Shown here in pieces: positions 27,101 to 41,200 of a stretch of 64,000 nucleotides of DNA; positions within the stretch are counted from its first letter, which is position 1, and every line of letters starts with the position of its first letter. This stretch comes from Sipunculus nudus. Taxonomy: Eukaryota; Annelida; Sipuncula; Golfingiida; Sipunculidae. The position numbers were made by a program, and so were the translations under genes. Below the pieces are notes generated by a model that was given only the letters and a program-made list of their open reading frames with translations, made no database searches and was not told where the DNA came from. The DNA lies in contig CM049306.1 in NCBI GenBank assembly GCA_026874595.1, forward strand, positions 16,079,019 to 16,143,018, read 5' to 3'.

Positions 27101-30100
27101 CACAGAGCAGATTGTCATGTACCTATGTATATGTTAAACTCTTAGGCACAAGAGTATATAAACTTTGTCAGATTAGGAATTCATGATCACTTTTTCCATA
27201 GGAATTGTATGTTTAGCTACAGGCATTGCTAATTCACTTGTTATAATTGGTAATGCATATTGCTGTTCGACAGAACATCTTTCTGTAACATAACTTACTG
27301 TATGCTAGAATGGTTCACATACTTTGAATTATTCCATTGCTTACACGGTATGCATAGTACTTGTATATTCTAGCTGTGCATTCATTATGAACATGATGCT
27401 ATTATCATATCTATTAAGATATTTATTTATTAATTCTATTTAGATGTGTCATACTTACATCTGAAGTTTTAATGCTTATATTAGGATGTCAAATAATGTC
27501 ATCATGGTTGCGATGTTGTTCCTGATTCCTTATACATCAGCATTTTATCTTCTAGATATTGTTTAGGATTGTCCATTCACAAAAAACAAAAAGAAATTCT
27601 GTGTTAGTTAGCATATATGTGTAGCTATATATATATATTTCCTTTCTCAGCTTATTAAGCTTTAGCTTAGGCGTTGTTGTACTGCTACATAATTTTAAAA
27701 CATGCACTACCTTATTCCTTACACTGTTACATCTGGAAATGTGACATATTCATGTATTCCACATCTATATTGATATGTGTAATTCCATCAAAACACACAT
27801 CAGTGATGTAATACTTAAGGCATATATCCATCACATTTTGTATTTCTGTCATCTGTATCCCAGTTATATTTCTTGCAATAACTAAATTTTCTCCGACTTA
27901 GCCCATGAGGCCGGAGCCTCATTCTGAATACCAGAGGGATATGTTATGGAGTAAGAAAGGGTGTATATGTGACTTAACACATATTTAAAGGAATATTTCA
28001 ATATTTCATTAATTAAGATCTAAAATCATTCAGAAACAATAAAAATCAATTACGGTTTCAGTCTGTTCTGATATTCAGACAGAGCCAAAGGAAATTAATG
28101 GTTCATCAGACGACCAAGTATCTAATGGAAATTCAGTATGTTTGTAGAGCCTAAATGTACTCTCACAAATTAGCTCTAAATTGGTTTCTATGATGAGGCA
28201 GGCAGATTATGTTTATAGAGTTTGGAAATAGCATTGTAGGTCAGTCTATAACTGGATGCATGTCAGGTCAGACTTGGGATTTTCCGTAGCACTTTTGTCG
28301 AATCAGATCTCACGAAAGTTAGGTAGAACACTTACAACTCTGATGTAATTGTGACCTACTTTGAGTCATCCAATAAGGTTTAGCTTTTATGACGAAATGC
28401 AGAAATATGGATATGTACATCTCATATGTCACGTGAAAGCTCTGTAACAAAACTATCTGTAGTGCGCGCTGAGAGTCAGAGAGAGAGAGAGAGGGACCAT
28501 GTCTAGCTGGGCACTGCAGGGCCTCAGCAAAGACTGGCCCAGACTCTGTCCTGTGAATAAAGGCTTCTATCATCAAATTGGTCTTGGAACATTGTCTGCC
28601 AGCACATGAGACACTGCTTGTGATACAGTGTGGGGACATTCCCCGACCCCACATTGTATCAATAGCAACACAATGTATAAGCTGACCTAGTCACTGTTGT
28701 GCCTGTTCCTGTCCACACCATCTAATGTTTTCATTGTATAATAGAATTAGTTCTGAAATTGAATAGTAGATGACAGAAACATGTCTTCAATCAGGCCTGG
28801 AGAACTGTATCATATATTAGACAGTGCTGTCAGGACCACCTGTCTAGTCTGTGTTGCTGAATTAAAAGTTCTTTGAAGTGAACTGTTGGAACTGAGGATC
28901 ATCACAGGTTTGAACAGCTGGGATGTCTTCCTGTAAACATGACAAGGACACACCTCTATTTATGTACTTATATGCAACTCTAAGGGACTTGCCTTCTTCA
29001 TCAGTGTAACAGTGTGGAGAAATATAGGTATCACCCTTTTCTGCCGAAAACAATTTGTCAAAGCTTATAGCCATCGTTATAATTTATTGATGTTATGAAG
29101 GTAAATATTTGCTTTTTGGTTTGCATATTTTACAGTAAGATCTACGGAATTTCTCTTAAGGCAAATTAATGGCTTAAGCAATCAGATATTTTTTAAATAT
29201 TTTTAGTCAGGATGTAATATATACAAGGACCAATGTGGTTTGACTATGCTGGTCATGTCAGTGAGGCCACAATATCTTGCTTTTATTTTCTGAAATTTAC
29301 AGCTGTTCTGAAACACATGACATAAGCAAACGTGTTTTTAATGGTGCTGTATGTGTTACATAATAAGGCTGTGAAGCTGATTTAAAAGATGAAGGCTTGC
29401 CCATAAGTTTTCAACCTCAGGTTTGGTAGATGCCAATTTTAAAGATAAAATATCTGCTATCTGATGCCTTTGTAGGACATTTATGTATTTTATGATCTGT
29501 CTGTGGAGTCAGTATATATGACAAAGGACACTGCACCATCCTGCAGCTGCCTGGTGAAGTTTTCATGAGTTCTACAGCAGTGTTTTAGTTGTGGAACTGT
29601 CAGATACACACAGGCCCTGTCTCGGCACTGTTTTAAAGACTAGCTGCCAAACACACACCAGAAGAGAAATAGAACTTTTCCTGCATGAACTGAGTTTATT
29701 ACATGGACCAGCAGTTTGGAATTGGATTTGGAGTGAAGGACAATTCTTAGTGTCTGTGCCCTGTAGGGATCTGAGCTGCATAAAAAAAAGGCATGCCTTT
29801 TGTTGGAAGGACATTTGTCTGCTCACAATGGCACAGAATTATCAAAAGTTCTTATTGGAAAAATTAAATTTTCATTTGGAATATTATTTTTTTTAAATTA
29901 AAAGCAGGCTATTCATCTATGATGATGGAGTAATTGTATAAATTATTGCTGTAATTTGGTGAGTCAACCTTGTTAACTTTGATAGGACTTATATCATCAT
30001 TGCTTTTTAATAATAGCAGTTTTTGCTTGCTGTCCTACTAAAACAGTAAAAGATATCACCAAAGAACAATCTCTATTCAGTCACACAATCCAATTCCTTC

Positions 30101-33100
30101 TAAATTTCAGTAATTAAAGTGGGGATATATATTGTGTAAAAATTCCATAACAATTCTTTTATAATAATGAAGACACCAGATATTTCTGTTTCAAATTGTC
30201 ATCATTATAAAACCAAAGAATAGGACAATATTTCTTCACAAAGAATTCATATCCTTCCTGAAAAGTTGAAGTATAATCTGACTCTATAAAATGAATATAA
30301 ACATGAACAACTAACACAATTGTATTTGTAGTGTTAACAAGTGATTTGGAAGTTTAAATGTGTTAATTTCCATTTTTCTCTATAATGCTCCCCCCCCCCT
30401 CCCCCCCCCCCCCCCCTTTGATTTGTACTCAGTTTGCTTTAACTCAGTAGAGCTGTATACAGCAGTCCTGCGGTGTCTAGTTTCTGACCATTCATGTGGC
30501 TTTCTCTGCCACTTTTTTTTCAGCCCAAAACAGTTGCCAATACATTGGTCCCTTTCTATATATTTAATAAATCTGTGTGGAAGTAGAGAATCAGGCTTCT
30601 TTGAAGGGATTATCAACAGTGATCATGAACATATATTGTATACACAGTGATCATGAACATATATTGTATACACAGTGATCATGAACATATATTGTATACA
30701 CAGTGATCATGAACATATATTGTATACACAGTGATCATAACAATTATTGTATACACAGTGATCATGGACATATATTGTATACACTGTGATCATGGACATA
30801 TATTGTATAGACAGTGATCATGGACATATATTGTATACACAGTGATCATGGACATATATTGTATACACAGTGATCATGGACATATATTGTATACACAGTG
30901 ATCATGGACATATATTGTATACACAGTGATCATGGACACTGGAGTCTGTGTGTACGTGCATGTGTACGGGCTAATGCATGGGCAAGTTTCGAAACCAGGC
31001 ACAACTTAGGTTGCAGATGAGGTAGTTTTCAGAGGTCTTAGTTGATGGGGCATCTTATTCCCTAGGGTTTCATATTTGTGAATATTTTACATTCATGAAT
31101 ATCACGAAATTAAAACCCTTGCTAATAAAAAGGCAACCACAGTATTGTTATGCAAATAGAATAGAAGACCATGTTTAAAGTCTTAATACACATTCTTTTC
31201 AGAATGCACTCAATAAATGTAAGGCATATGTCTTTGGACATGTCTTCCACATTTTCCTCCTGTTTGTTCATAGTCAGAAACAGGTGGACAATTAACAGAT
31301 ATCCTCATCAGGATGCTCAAAGTCTTTTGGGGCAAGTGAGAATGCAAACTGGTTGTTCATTGATACTCATGCTTGAAAAGACACTCCCAAATGTTGTGGA
31401 AAATTTAGATTGTTAGGCCAAAAAAAGTCACAATCATTACTAAAAGTTGGTAAATATCACTCATTAAAGAGGACATGTTTATACTGAAAATTTGTTATCC
31501 TCATCGTTTTTCACATGGTGAGAATGTTGGAAATTTATAAGCACTGTGATGATCAGCCATACTTCAAGACCATTTGCTCTTATGGGTTTCCTGGGTATAT
31601 GCCCCTTTAAAGAAACTGATGATAAATTATAATAAAGTTCATATGTTTCAGGACCTAAATGTAACAAGTGCACTATGTTGAAGCGAAAGGGTATCACAAT
31701 ATTTTTTTATTTTAGTTTCAAGTCCTTAAGTTTATACTTTATTGCAATCATTAAATGTACACCCCAGGAACAAGTCAAGTATTTATTTTTACCTTTGCCC
31801 TATGCCTGTCTTGTATTCTTTTGACTTCCTGACATATGTTGGAACTTCATAGAAAAATTCTGAAGATACTCAAAATAACAAGGTAGCATGTCATGTTAAA
31901 ACATAGTCATTTTGATAAAGGTCAAGGCTTTAACTGCAGTTAAGGGAATAACTGGATGTCAGCCATGTTCAGCTGTCACCAAATTTCTGGGAGATCTAAT
32001 GTGAAATCTATATATCTCATTTTATATTTGACTCCACCCAGTATTTCTACAAACATTTCAGAACAGAAAGTGTTTCTCAGGGATGTGTATTCTAAGTTTT
32101 GTTTAGTTTTAAGCTTTTATTTATCATTAGAGCATTTATTTATCATTAGCGTATGAACTTATCTAAACATTTCACAACTTGGCATGCAGGAAAACATATT
32201 TTAGAATATTTTTCTTGACAAATCTTCTAGGATAGTTTATATTAATGTTCTACATTGTATATATTATGCACTAATCCCTAGTGCTGTTTCGAATTTCAAA
32301 TATGTCATTTTCGAAAAATTCAATACTGTATTTCAGAATTGTTTCAGCAGAATTGTTGTATGCTTATAACACAGTCAAAACCCATGTGGAAGACTGCTGA
32401 TATCTAAAGAGAGGATATTATTTCAGTGCATCTCTTTGGAATTCATCTGTTTGGCATTTCATGTAGGGGTTTTCATCATTTTTCCTTGGGTAAATTTTAC
32501 CTGTTTTCTACAGAAGTAGGTCGAAAGAGGCACAAACATACACAAGCGACAATGGTTCAAGCTCCCGATGCCACAAATATTGAGATGAATAATCTGAGTC
32601 CATTTACTACTTATGATGTGACCATATGGGCAAGGACAGGAGCAGGCCGAGGTCCTCCACACACTGTCAGAGTCACCACACAGCCAAATGGTAAGTTGTC
32701 CGCATGACACATTCAGAATCAGCACACATTCAAATGGTAAGTTGTGTGCATGACACATTCAAATACATCACACAGCCAATCAGTAAGTTGTCTGAATAAC
32801 TCATTCAAAAGCATCACACAGTCAAATGGTTAGCTGTCTCTATATAAAATTACAACATAGCCTAAATGGTAAGTTGTCTGCATGGCACATCCAAAACCAT
32901 CTCATAGATAACTCTTTTCAAGTTGTATGCTATGGTCAAAAAGAACTAACAGCAGAACTGTGAAGTCTGTTGTACCTGTTGTGCTGCAAACAGAAATCCT
33001 CCACATGGCTAGCTGTTTACCATGTTTAGTCAAAGCCTTCACACAGCTGTCTTCCATGCTTAACAAAAGCCTTCACTTAGCTGTCTAACAATGCTTAGAC

Positions 33101-35231
33101 AAAGCCTCCACACAGCTGTCTTCTATGCTTAGTGAAGCCCCAACACAGCTGCATGTCAACCCTGCATAGTCCAAGGCTCCTGACAGCTGTCTACCCAGCT
33201 TAGTCAGAGCCTCCACACAGCTGTCGATCATGCTTAGTCAAAGCCTCCACACAGCTGTCTACCATGCATAGTACAAGCCTCCTCACAGCTGTTTACCATG
33301 CTTAGTCCAAGCCTCTACACAACTGTCTACCATGCTTAGTCAAAGCCTCCACACAGCTGTCTATCTTGCTCAACAAAACCCAACATACAACTGTGTACTA
33401 TGCTTAGTCAAAGCCTCCAAACAGCTGCCGTCCAAGCCTCCCTGCAGCTGCCTTCCATGCTTAAACAAAGCCTCCATACAGCTGTCTACCCTGTTTTGTC
33501 AGAGCCTCCATACAGCTTTCTAACCTGTTATGTCAGGGTCTCCACACAGCCGTCTACCATGCTTAGTCAAAGCCTCAACATAGCTGTCTCTCCTGCTTAG
33601 TCAGAGCTTTCACACAACTGTCTACCATGCTTAACCAAACCCTCTACACAGCTGTCTATTATGCTTAGTCAAAGCCTCCATACAGCTGTCTACCCTGCTT
33701 AATCAGAGCCTCCACACAGCTGTCTACCATGCTTAGTCTAAGCCTCCACACAGCTGTCTACCATGTTTAACCAAGACTTCCACACAGCTGTCTACCATAG
33801 TCAAAGTCTCCACACAGCTGTTATCATGCTAAACCAAAGCTTCCACACCTCCAGCTGATTTGTTTGCCAAATGTCAACATGGAAACCACCAAAAGCCAAG
33901 CTTAGATTAGCTTCTGTACTAGCAGTGGGCTGAGAGAACTGTATTTTAGAATTGAAGTTTCACCATATGTCCTGATTTACAAGATAGTGCAGATTTGTAA
34001 TTTAAACATATAAAACAGTTTCACTGAGAATTAAAAAAAAATCACACAATGATTATAGATACCTAAAATGCTTGTTGTAGTATTTACTCACCCACTGCAT
34101 TTTACTGTTATCTCAGAAAACAAGCCACTTCAATTTCATCTGCTCAACTTACCATTATCCCAGGTACTTGTTTAATAAATGCAATACTTGGTATTGTATT
34201 CATGAGAATGAGTTAATTATCCTCGTACCTCCAAGCCTGATCTTCTTTCTATAGTGAAAGAAAATTGTCATGATTTCATATTGGAAAGGTGCAATTGGAA
34301 TTCTGCTCACACTAATAATATTGTAAAAACTTGATACATGCATACATTTTACCAGTTACATGCCCTTGTGTCATTCTGAATCAATGGCAGGAATAAGTCT
34401 TTCACTAATATACAGTTTTTGATGTGTTCTCACATTAACACATTAAAAATTTGATAAACAGTTGAATTATTAAACTGGTAAAATGTGATCATCATCATAA
34501 TAGGAATTCACAGGTGAAGAAATGGCTCAGGGGTAAAGCACAGGACTCAATGTTAGGAGATTGTGAGTTCAAATCTCAGCTGAAGTGGTCAGCTCCCATC
34601 CAGGGTGAGCGCTCTGCAGGCTTAATGGGAAGGCCTTGCCAAATGGCCATGTTTCACTCACAAACAAGTGCACCCTTCGCAGGTTCCTCAGTAGTATGAC
34701 CCAGCAATGAGGACAATCACACAACAAGATGTGATGCCCACAGATGCAGTAGTCACAGGGCCTGGTTAACACCAGGATATAAAATGAGAGAAAGCATGTG
34801 GTACTGCCCTATCATGTAGTTTAAAACTGGAATGGAATTCTGCAGATGTTCATTCACTTAGAATTAAGCTAGCATTAAAACGTGGAGGTGGTTACCTCCA
34901 TCAACAAAATAGTAAAACAAAAAAATTTGATAAATGGTTGATTAATTAAGACTGGTACAATGTGATCCTCATCATAACAGGAATTCACAGAAATGCTGAA
35001 GAAATGCTAAGAAATAGCACAATAATAATATTAAATACAAAGTACAGTGTACAGAAACCACAACCTCCACAAGGATCTTAATAAAGTGTCTTTGTGCCAC
35101 CCATTAAAATCCCATTCATGGCTGGTTCACAGGTCAGCTCTAGAACAAATGCAGTCCATGATACCAGTGAATAGCCTTGACCCTCAGCCAGGATTAAGAA
35201 ATCTCACAATGGTAAAGAATCTTGTAAATTA

Positions 35232-35294
<63 letters not shown>

Positions 35295-38200
35295 ATTGAC
35301 CCAGGTTACCTCCAGAATTAAATGGATTGTCCCTCCCTTAACATGCATAATAAAATCCATCAAAATCTGTTCATAATGGTTGGTGTAAAGAGTCTGTCAG
35401 ACAAACAAGATAATTTAACAATATAATACTATGTCACCTGGAGGAGATATATTAAAACTTAAATAAAAAATGTGCATATTACATTTGCTCAAAGAATGAA
35501 AGGACCTCACTAGTTACATAATAATCCTTCAAACTGTTTTTACTTGCTTAATAAATCTAGTATTCCTATTGATTCCTTTCAGTTGATTTTTCCAAGATGT
35601 TCTTTTGGGAAACAATTTCATTGAAAGAGAGTTGGGTGATAGGATTGTCCTGGTACCAGATTGCAGATGTATAGCTTAACTTACACTCTCAGCTTTTAAT
35701 TAACAGCAGAGGAGTCAACTGAGTTTTTTAGAAACAGTGTTGCTTTTCATTATCATATGTATACCCTAATCAACAGAGGAGTACAGAAACTTCCAGAATT
35801 AAATTATGATGCCTGCAAGTCATGTTTTGCACAATGAAATAATTAAGTAATTCTTTAAATCAATTAAGAATATCTTTTTACTTGTTACCCTGAAAAGATG
35901 TAGTGTTATTCTGCTATCTTTGGCATGAAAATTAGGGGAAACCCATATGCAAATAATTGTTGTATGTTTCTCATCTGATGTTACACATGAATGTTCAATA
36001 CAACTAATAGAATAAATTCATAATTGAATAAAGGAAGACACACTTGTGACAGTGTATCATTGGATAAGTGTTTTCTACATGTACAATGATTTCATTGTTG
36101 TCAGAAAAATTGAAAAAAAATGTGTATATATATTAATTTTGTTTGGATATATGCTCTGATTCCTGCATACCATGTCCTCACTTTATAAATAAAATATCAA
36201 ATGTATTGCCAGTGCAAGTAAAATAAAATAATTTCTCCTTCATTTGTATTTTTTTTGCATTTTTCCAGTGCCAGAGCTTCCAAAGTTTAGTGCCATAAGT
36301 ATCAACGGTAACCAAGTGAATGTCTCATGGCTACCATCAGATGGTGGCCCCCTGAAGCACACTTACACTGTAGAATACCGTGAGCTGGGTAAGTACATGC
36401 GGATATTCATTTACAGAAATAATAGTTGTGGCCCAGGAATTCACAAAGCAGCCCCATTTATTCATACAGTCACTGCCCTCCCAGCAGCACCAAGCCCCAG
36501 CATATTATACCCCTAAGCAGGACAATCTAGATGGATCTGTGATTGCGACAAGGTTATCCCTAAATATATCAGGATTTGCAGGAGTTCAAGGATCACTGTC
36601 ACCTGTAGGGGCATATCTCCTGCCACAGCAGTGTGGACATGAGTGAACATGTCTGAAAATTAGTACAGTGCTGGATTTACCTTCTTATCTCTATATATTT
36701 GAAGGGACAGTATGACATGCTTTCCTACAACTGATTCAAAGTTTTTACCCCACGACTGGCTTACCTAATTTGTACGTTGAACAGAAATGTGAAAATTCTC
36801 CCACTGACTACTTTCTCTGGCAAATTTTTTGTTTTGTCTTCTTGATAAAGGAAATATATGGATAGGCTGATTCATATGTTTTCACCCAAAAGCACAGGTT
36901 ACACTGGTTATTTTTGAGTAATCAGAGGTAGGACACCTGCATTTTATGCTTGCTATCCAGTTTCTATCCAGTTTATCTTTTTCATCATAGTTTTAGAAAA
37001 AGAAAGACATAAAATATATATATATATATATTTGTATCCGCCAAAACAGAATTTTGCGGATACTATGTTTTCAGTCAGACACTGCAGCTGCCGCCGCCAC
37101 CACTTAGGTTTCCAGAGAACTCCTGCATAACCACTGGGCGGAATTTTTTAAAATTCAGAATTATAATCAGGTCACATGTGAACTGCAGCACCCTCATTTT
37201 TGGTTGACCTCTGACCTTTCCTCTCTGCCTAGTGTCCATTTGTGCGTCTTTTTCCACACATAAACCCACATATCTCGGGACCGTTTGACATATCAGGCTA
37301 AAAATTTTGCACAAATGTAGCCCTTGGAAAGCTTTATAACAAATGCTAAAAATGGTGGCGCCACCTGCAACCATTTTTGCACAGTGTCCATCTGTTCATC
37401 TGCCTTGGGATAAAATGACTCATATCTCTGCATTGGTTAGACTTATCCAACTGAAATTTTGCATATGTATACATCCTGGACAGCTTTCATGATTTTATGA
37501 CAGGTGGTGCAACCTTCCTTCATGTTAATGCTGCAGATATCCAAGCTCATATCTCAGGAACCGTTTGACTGATTTGGCCAAAATTTTGTGTGTGTATAGA
37601 TATCACATAGATCTTTATCATAGGCAAAACTGGTGGCGCCAACTGCAAGTATTTTTGCATGGGGTCCATCTGTTCATCTGCCTCAGAATAAAATCACTCA
37701 TATCTCAGCAGTGGTTTGACTTATCTACCTGAAATTTTGCATGTTTATACATCCTTAACAGCTTTCTTGATTTTGTGACAGGTGGCACCACCTTCATTCA
37801 AGTTTACACTGCAGACATCCAAGCTCATCTCGGGGGACCGTTTGACCGATTGGGCCAAAATTTTGCATAGGTATAGATCTCATATATCTCTTAATCATAC
37901 ACAAAATTGGTGGCACCACCTGCCACCATTTTTTCACAGTGTCCTTCTGTTTGTCTGCTGTGGGATTAAATCACTCATAAACAAGTAGTGGTTCGACTGA
38001 TGTGCCTAAAATTATGCATATGTATAAAACTTGGACAGCTTTCTGGATTTTGTGGTAGGTGACGCAACCTACATACACATTTCCGCTGCAGACATCCATG
38101 CTAAAATGCAACACACCTCACTCTATTTCTCCTTGCCACTCAATCCATGCCTCACTTTACCCGTCCCACTCTGATTTCAGCAGATACAAGTAGTTGTTTG

Positions 38201-41200
38201 TCGACTACCTGTATTCTAGTTCATCTGTTTCTGCAACTGATTCATATACTTCCCCCCCCCCCCCCCCCAACACAGAATTTCATAATTTTTTAGATGTTTA
38301 TAAATAAGAGATTTGTCTGAACATTATAATAGTGTTTGATATATTTTTATTATATCTTTTATTATTTTTTTTTATTTATATTTTGATGCATGTATATTTT
38401 ATTGTTAGTTTATGAAAAATGTGTTTCTTCCATTATTAAAACTGTATGATCCACAACTGGATTTTGTTATTTTTGTAATGAGTAGAAAAGTCTGATCATT
38501 AGGACTGTTTCTTTTACCTTCTAATATGTGTTTTCTTTAAAAGAAGTATGATAAATTTATAATTCTTCATCTGTTACTGACATCTATTCATAATTTTTCA
38601 TCAACACTTGATTCTTCCATTTTTCAAGCAATTAAAAGTTGTAGGTTTGTGTTGCCTTAAATTAACAGCCAACACATGAAAGATTGCAAGTAATTTTTTT
38701 TTCTTTGTGTGAAGGAATATATATATATCAACTATACATCCTATATATTATTAAAATGGATTAAACTGTTTTACTCCACACTGGATTGTACAATTATTCT
38801 TGCAATTATAAGTAGGAGATCTTCTTAACTGTGTGATTTCAATGAATTGTATAAAATATACTTGTTTCATCAACTGATTCATATGTTTTACCCTGCCACT
38901 AGATGACAAAATTTTGTCTAGCAATTATAAGCTGGAGATATTCCTTGCTACAAATTAATGTAAAACAGCCAGCAGATCAAAAGGGTAATAACTGCTGTTA
39001 TCCACCTTCTGTATTCTTTGCCTTCCCATATGGAGTATTTTTCCTCAAAGCATCTGCCGTACACAAAGCATATTTATACCACCCCTTGCTGGCATGCAAT
39101 AGATCAAAGGTTCACTTTACCATCAATCACGTCTGTACCTTCAGCAGGATGCCACGATGACATTTACAATGTAAAACCATTTCTGAATTGGCCAAAGCCC
39201 AATCTGTTCTTGAACTGACATCCTGTCTGAGCCAGACAGCTGTAGTGTGCTGATTAACAGGCCAGTCAAGCTGACGACTGCCTCATTCCTTCGTACATAA
39301 GTTCCACAATGTCCAGCATCTTAACCTGTGTCAGCTATCCAGTCTACACAAACATCACAATACAGAGATTGTATACTTTCCAATGAATACTATTTCATGA
39401 CTTTTAAAAAATTTCCTCATTCAACCATTACCATGGAAAGCATCAGTAAAGATGCTGGCTTTGTTCCTTTTAGTGAATCTTAGACATTGTGTGAATGTGT
39501 TCTGTCATCTAGATTTGTCAAACTACTCAAATAGCAATACCAGGAAACCTCTCCTCGTGGGAGGCTCCTTATATAGATATGAACCAAGTCTCATGATAAA
39601 TATACTCTTATAGGTCCATCAGCACTTTATATAAAGATGCTTCTCTGTATTACAAACAAAGAAACTACAGCCAGTACTGGTGTCTGTATTTAGGAGGTTT
39701 AACCATATGTGATTATTTAACTTTTACTCGCCATCCTGGACTTTTTATATACTTGTTATGTGAACTGTGATGTCCTGTTAATCCTTTTATTGAGAAATAC
39801 CTGGAAGAGATAGTTAAGCAGTTTCATAACAAACCAGAAATATCAGTCATGTTGAACTATAGCAATGGGCCTTTGTCTGTTGTTATGCCATCTAGCTGGC
39901 CAGCTGGCAATAAACAGAGCATAACAGTTGTAATTGTTTGACCTAGAAATTCCTTACTCAATTTCCACAGATGTCCTGGGGAATTCTTTGGAAACAAAAA
40001 AAACTATATGCCACAATGACCTATATTCTTTGAGCCTCACAGTAAAAACATGTCTTTAAGCACCATGAAATCAGACTCTTTTAGGAGTTTTTTTTGCATA
40101 TTTTTTTCCCTCACATTTTTCCTGGACAACTGATGATCTTGACATGTAAGGTCAAATAGGATGAAATGTAGGCTTGTGAATCCCATAATTTTGAGGTTGT
40201 GCAATTTCCTCAAGTGTAATACACATGGTTATGTGTGTCTCTATCAGACTCCGCCAGAGTCGATTTACTGTGTAACGTCATATGGCTGATTAAATGTGTC
40301 AAGCCAGTCCATCTTTTTGCTTCTGTAAATCTGGACTTGCTGTGTATAATGTTAAATGCTTATTTGTCATGGTAGAGCATGAAAAACCATGTTGAAACAG
40401 TCAGGAAAGTTACTAATACTAGGTAAACTCCAAGTTCAGATGTGCTAAATATAGTACCACTAAAACTTGCAAATACTGTGGCTTACAGCATCCTATGAAA
40501 AAAAGAAATTTGTCCTGCGTGGGGCAGGAAGTTCAATCTATGCAAGAAGGACAACCATTTTGCCAAAATTTTCCCAGGCAAAAGAGACCAAAAGCCTGTA
40601 CATCAGATTGGGACTCGGAAACGGAAAGTGACTCTGAGAAAGAATCTCCACCACAGTGGTTGAATAAAGTAACTGAGGAAAACCCGCTAACTAACTCACT
40701 TAGAGACATTAAGTGTCATACGTTAGTCAATGGCAAAAATGTTACATTCCAGATAGATACTGGACCATCAGTCAACATATTGCCAGTTTGCTTTGCCAAG
40801 GAATACCAGCCAGAAACCCCTACCCTGAAAATGTGGAACGATACTGTCACAGGAATCTTTGAACAAATGCAAAATGTATTTAGTGACACTATTGGCAAAC
40901 TCTCAGGGAAACATCACCTACAAGTCAATAAGGATGTTATTCCTGTTGTAATGCCATTGCGCCGTGTCTCTTTATCTGGAGGCCTAAACTGAAAGCTGAA
41001 CTACAACAACTGGTCAGCCTAGGAGTGATAACGCCAGTCAGTAAACCAACCCCATTGGTGAGCCAGATGGTAATATAAATAAAGAAAATCAGCCAACTGC
41101 CCGTGTGTTCAGATCCACGTGAACTCAACTAATGGTTTATATGTGAACATTATACATTACCTTTACTGAAGAAATCCTTCAAGAAATAGGCACCTCAACT

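Larger units (their letters stand above)
24462..28661 (+). mobile_element. LTR retrotransposon, non-autonomous (LARD/TRIM-like)
   Basis: Two direct repeats of 721 and 720 bp, each TG...CA, bound a 2759-bp interior. The flanks carry a 4-bp target-site duplication, ATAG (24458-24461 and 28662-28665). Directly after the 5' LTR is TAA-TGGTGGAGACC, a tRNA-primer-site-like TGG start. Before the 3' LTR is the purine run AGAGGGA (27933-27939). The interior has only short, unrelated frames. No protease, reverse transcriptase or integrase motif is visible, so it must use proteins of another element. The first ~700 interior bases have more balanced composition than the remaining AT-rich part and might be a decayed gag or leader. 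Near-identical LTRs imply a young insertion in the 16.5-kb intron, same strand as the gene. Confidence 0.9.

Noticed and set aside
33001..33850. CRISPR-like regular repeat array
   Set aside because: Repeats are contiguous minisatellite units without unique spacers, and the DNA is from an animal nuclear genome.
34514..34590. Functional tRNA gene
   Set aside because: The A and B boxes are good but acceptor-stem pairing and anticodon arm are not convincing, and the sequence continues into a SINE body.
36244..36646. Longer exon d running past 36388
   Set aside because: The strong GTAAGT donor at 36389, equal length to exon b and in-frame joining to exon e all favour ending there.
40495..40992. 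165-codon frame as a host protease gene
   Set aside because: It continues into reverse transcriptase, RNase H and integrase remnants, so it is a retroelement piece.
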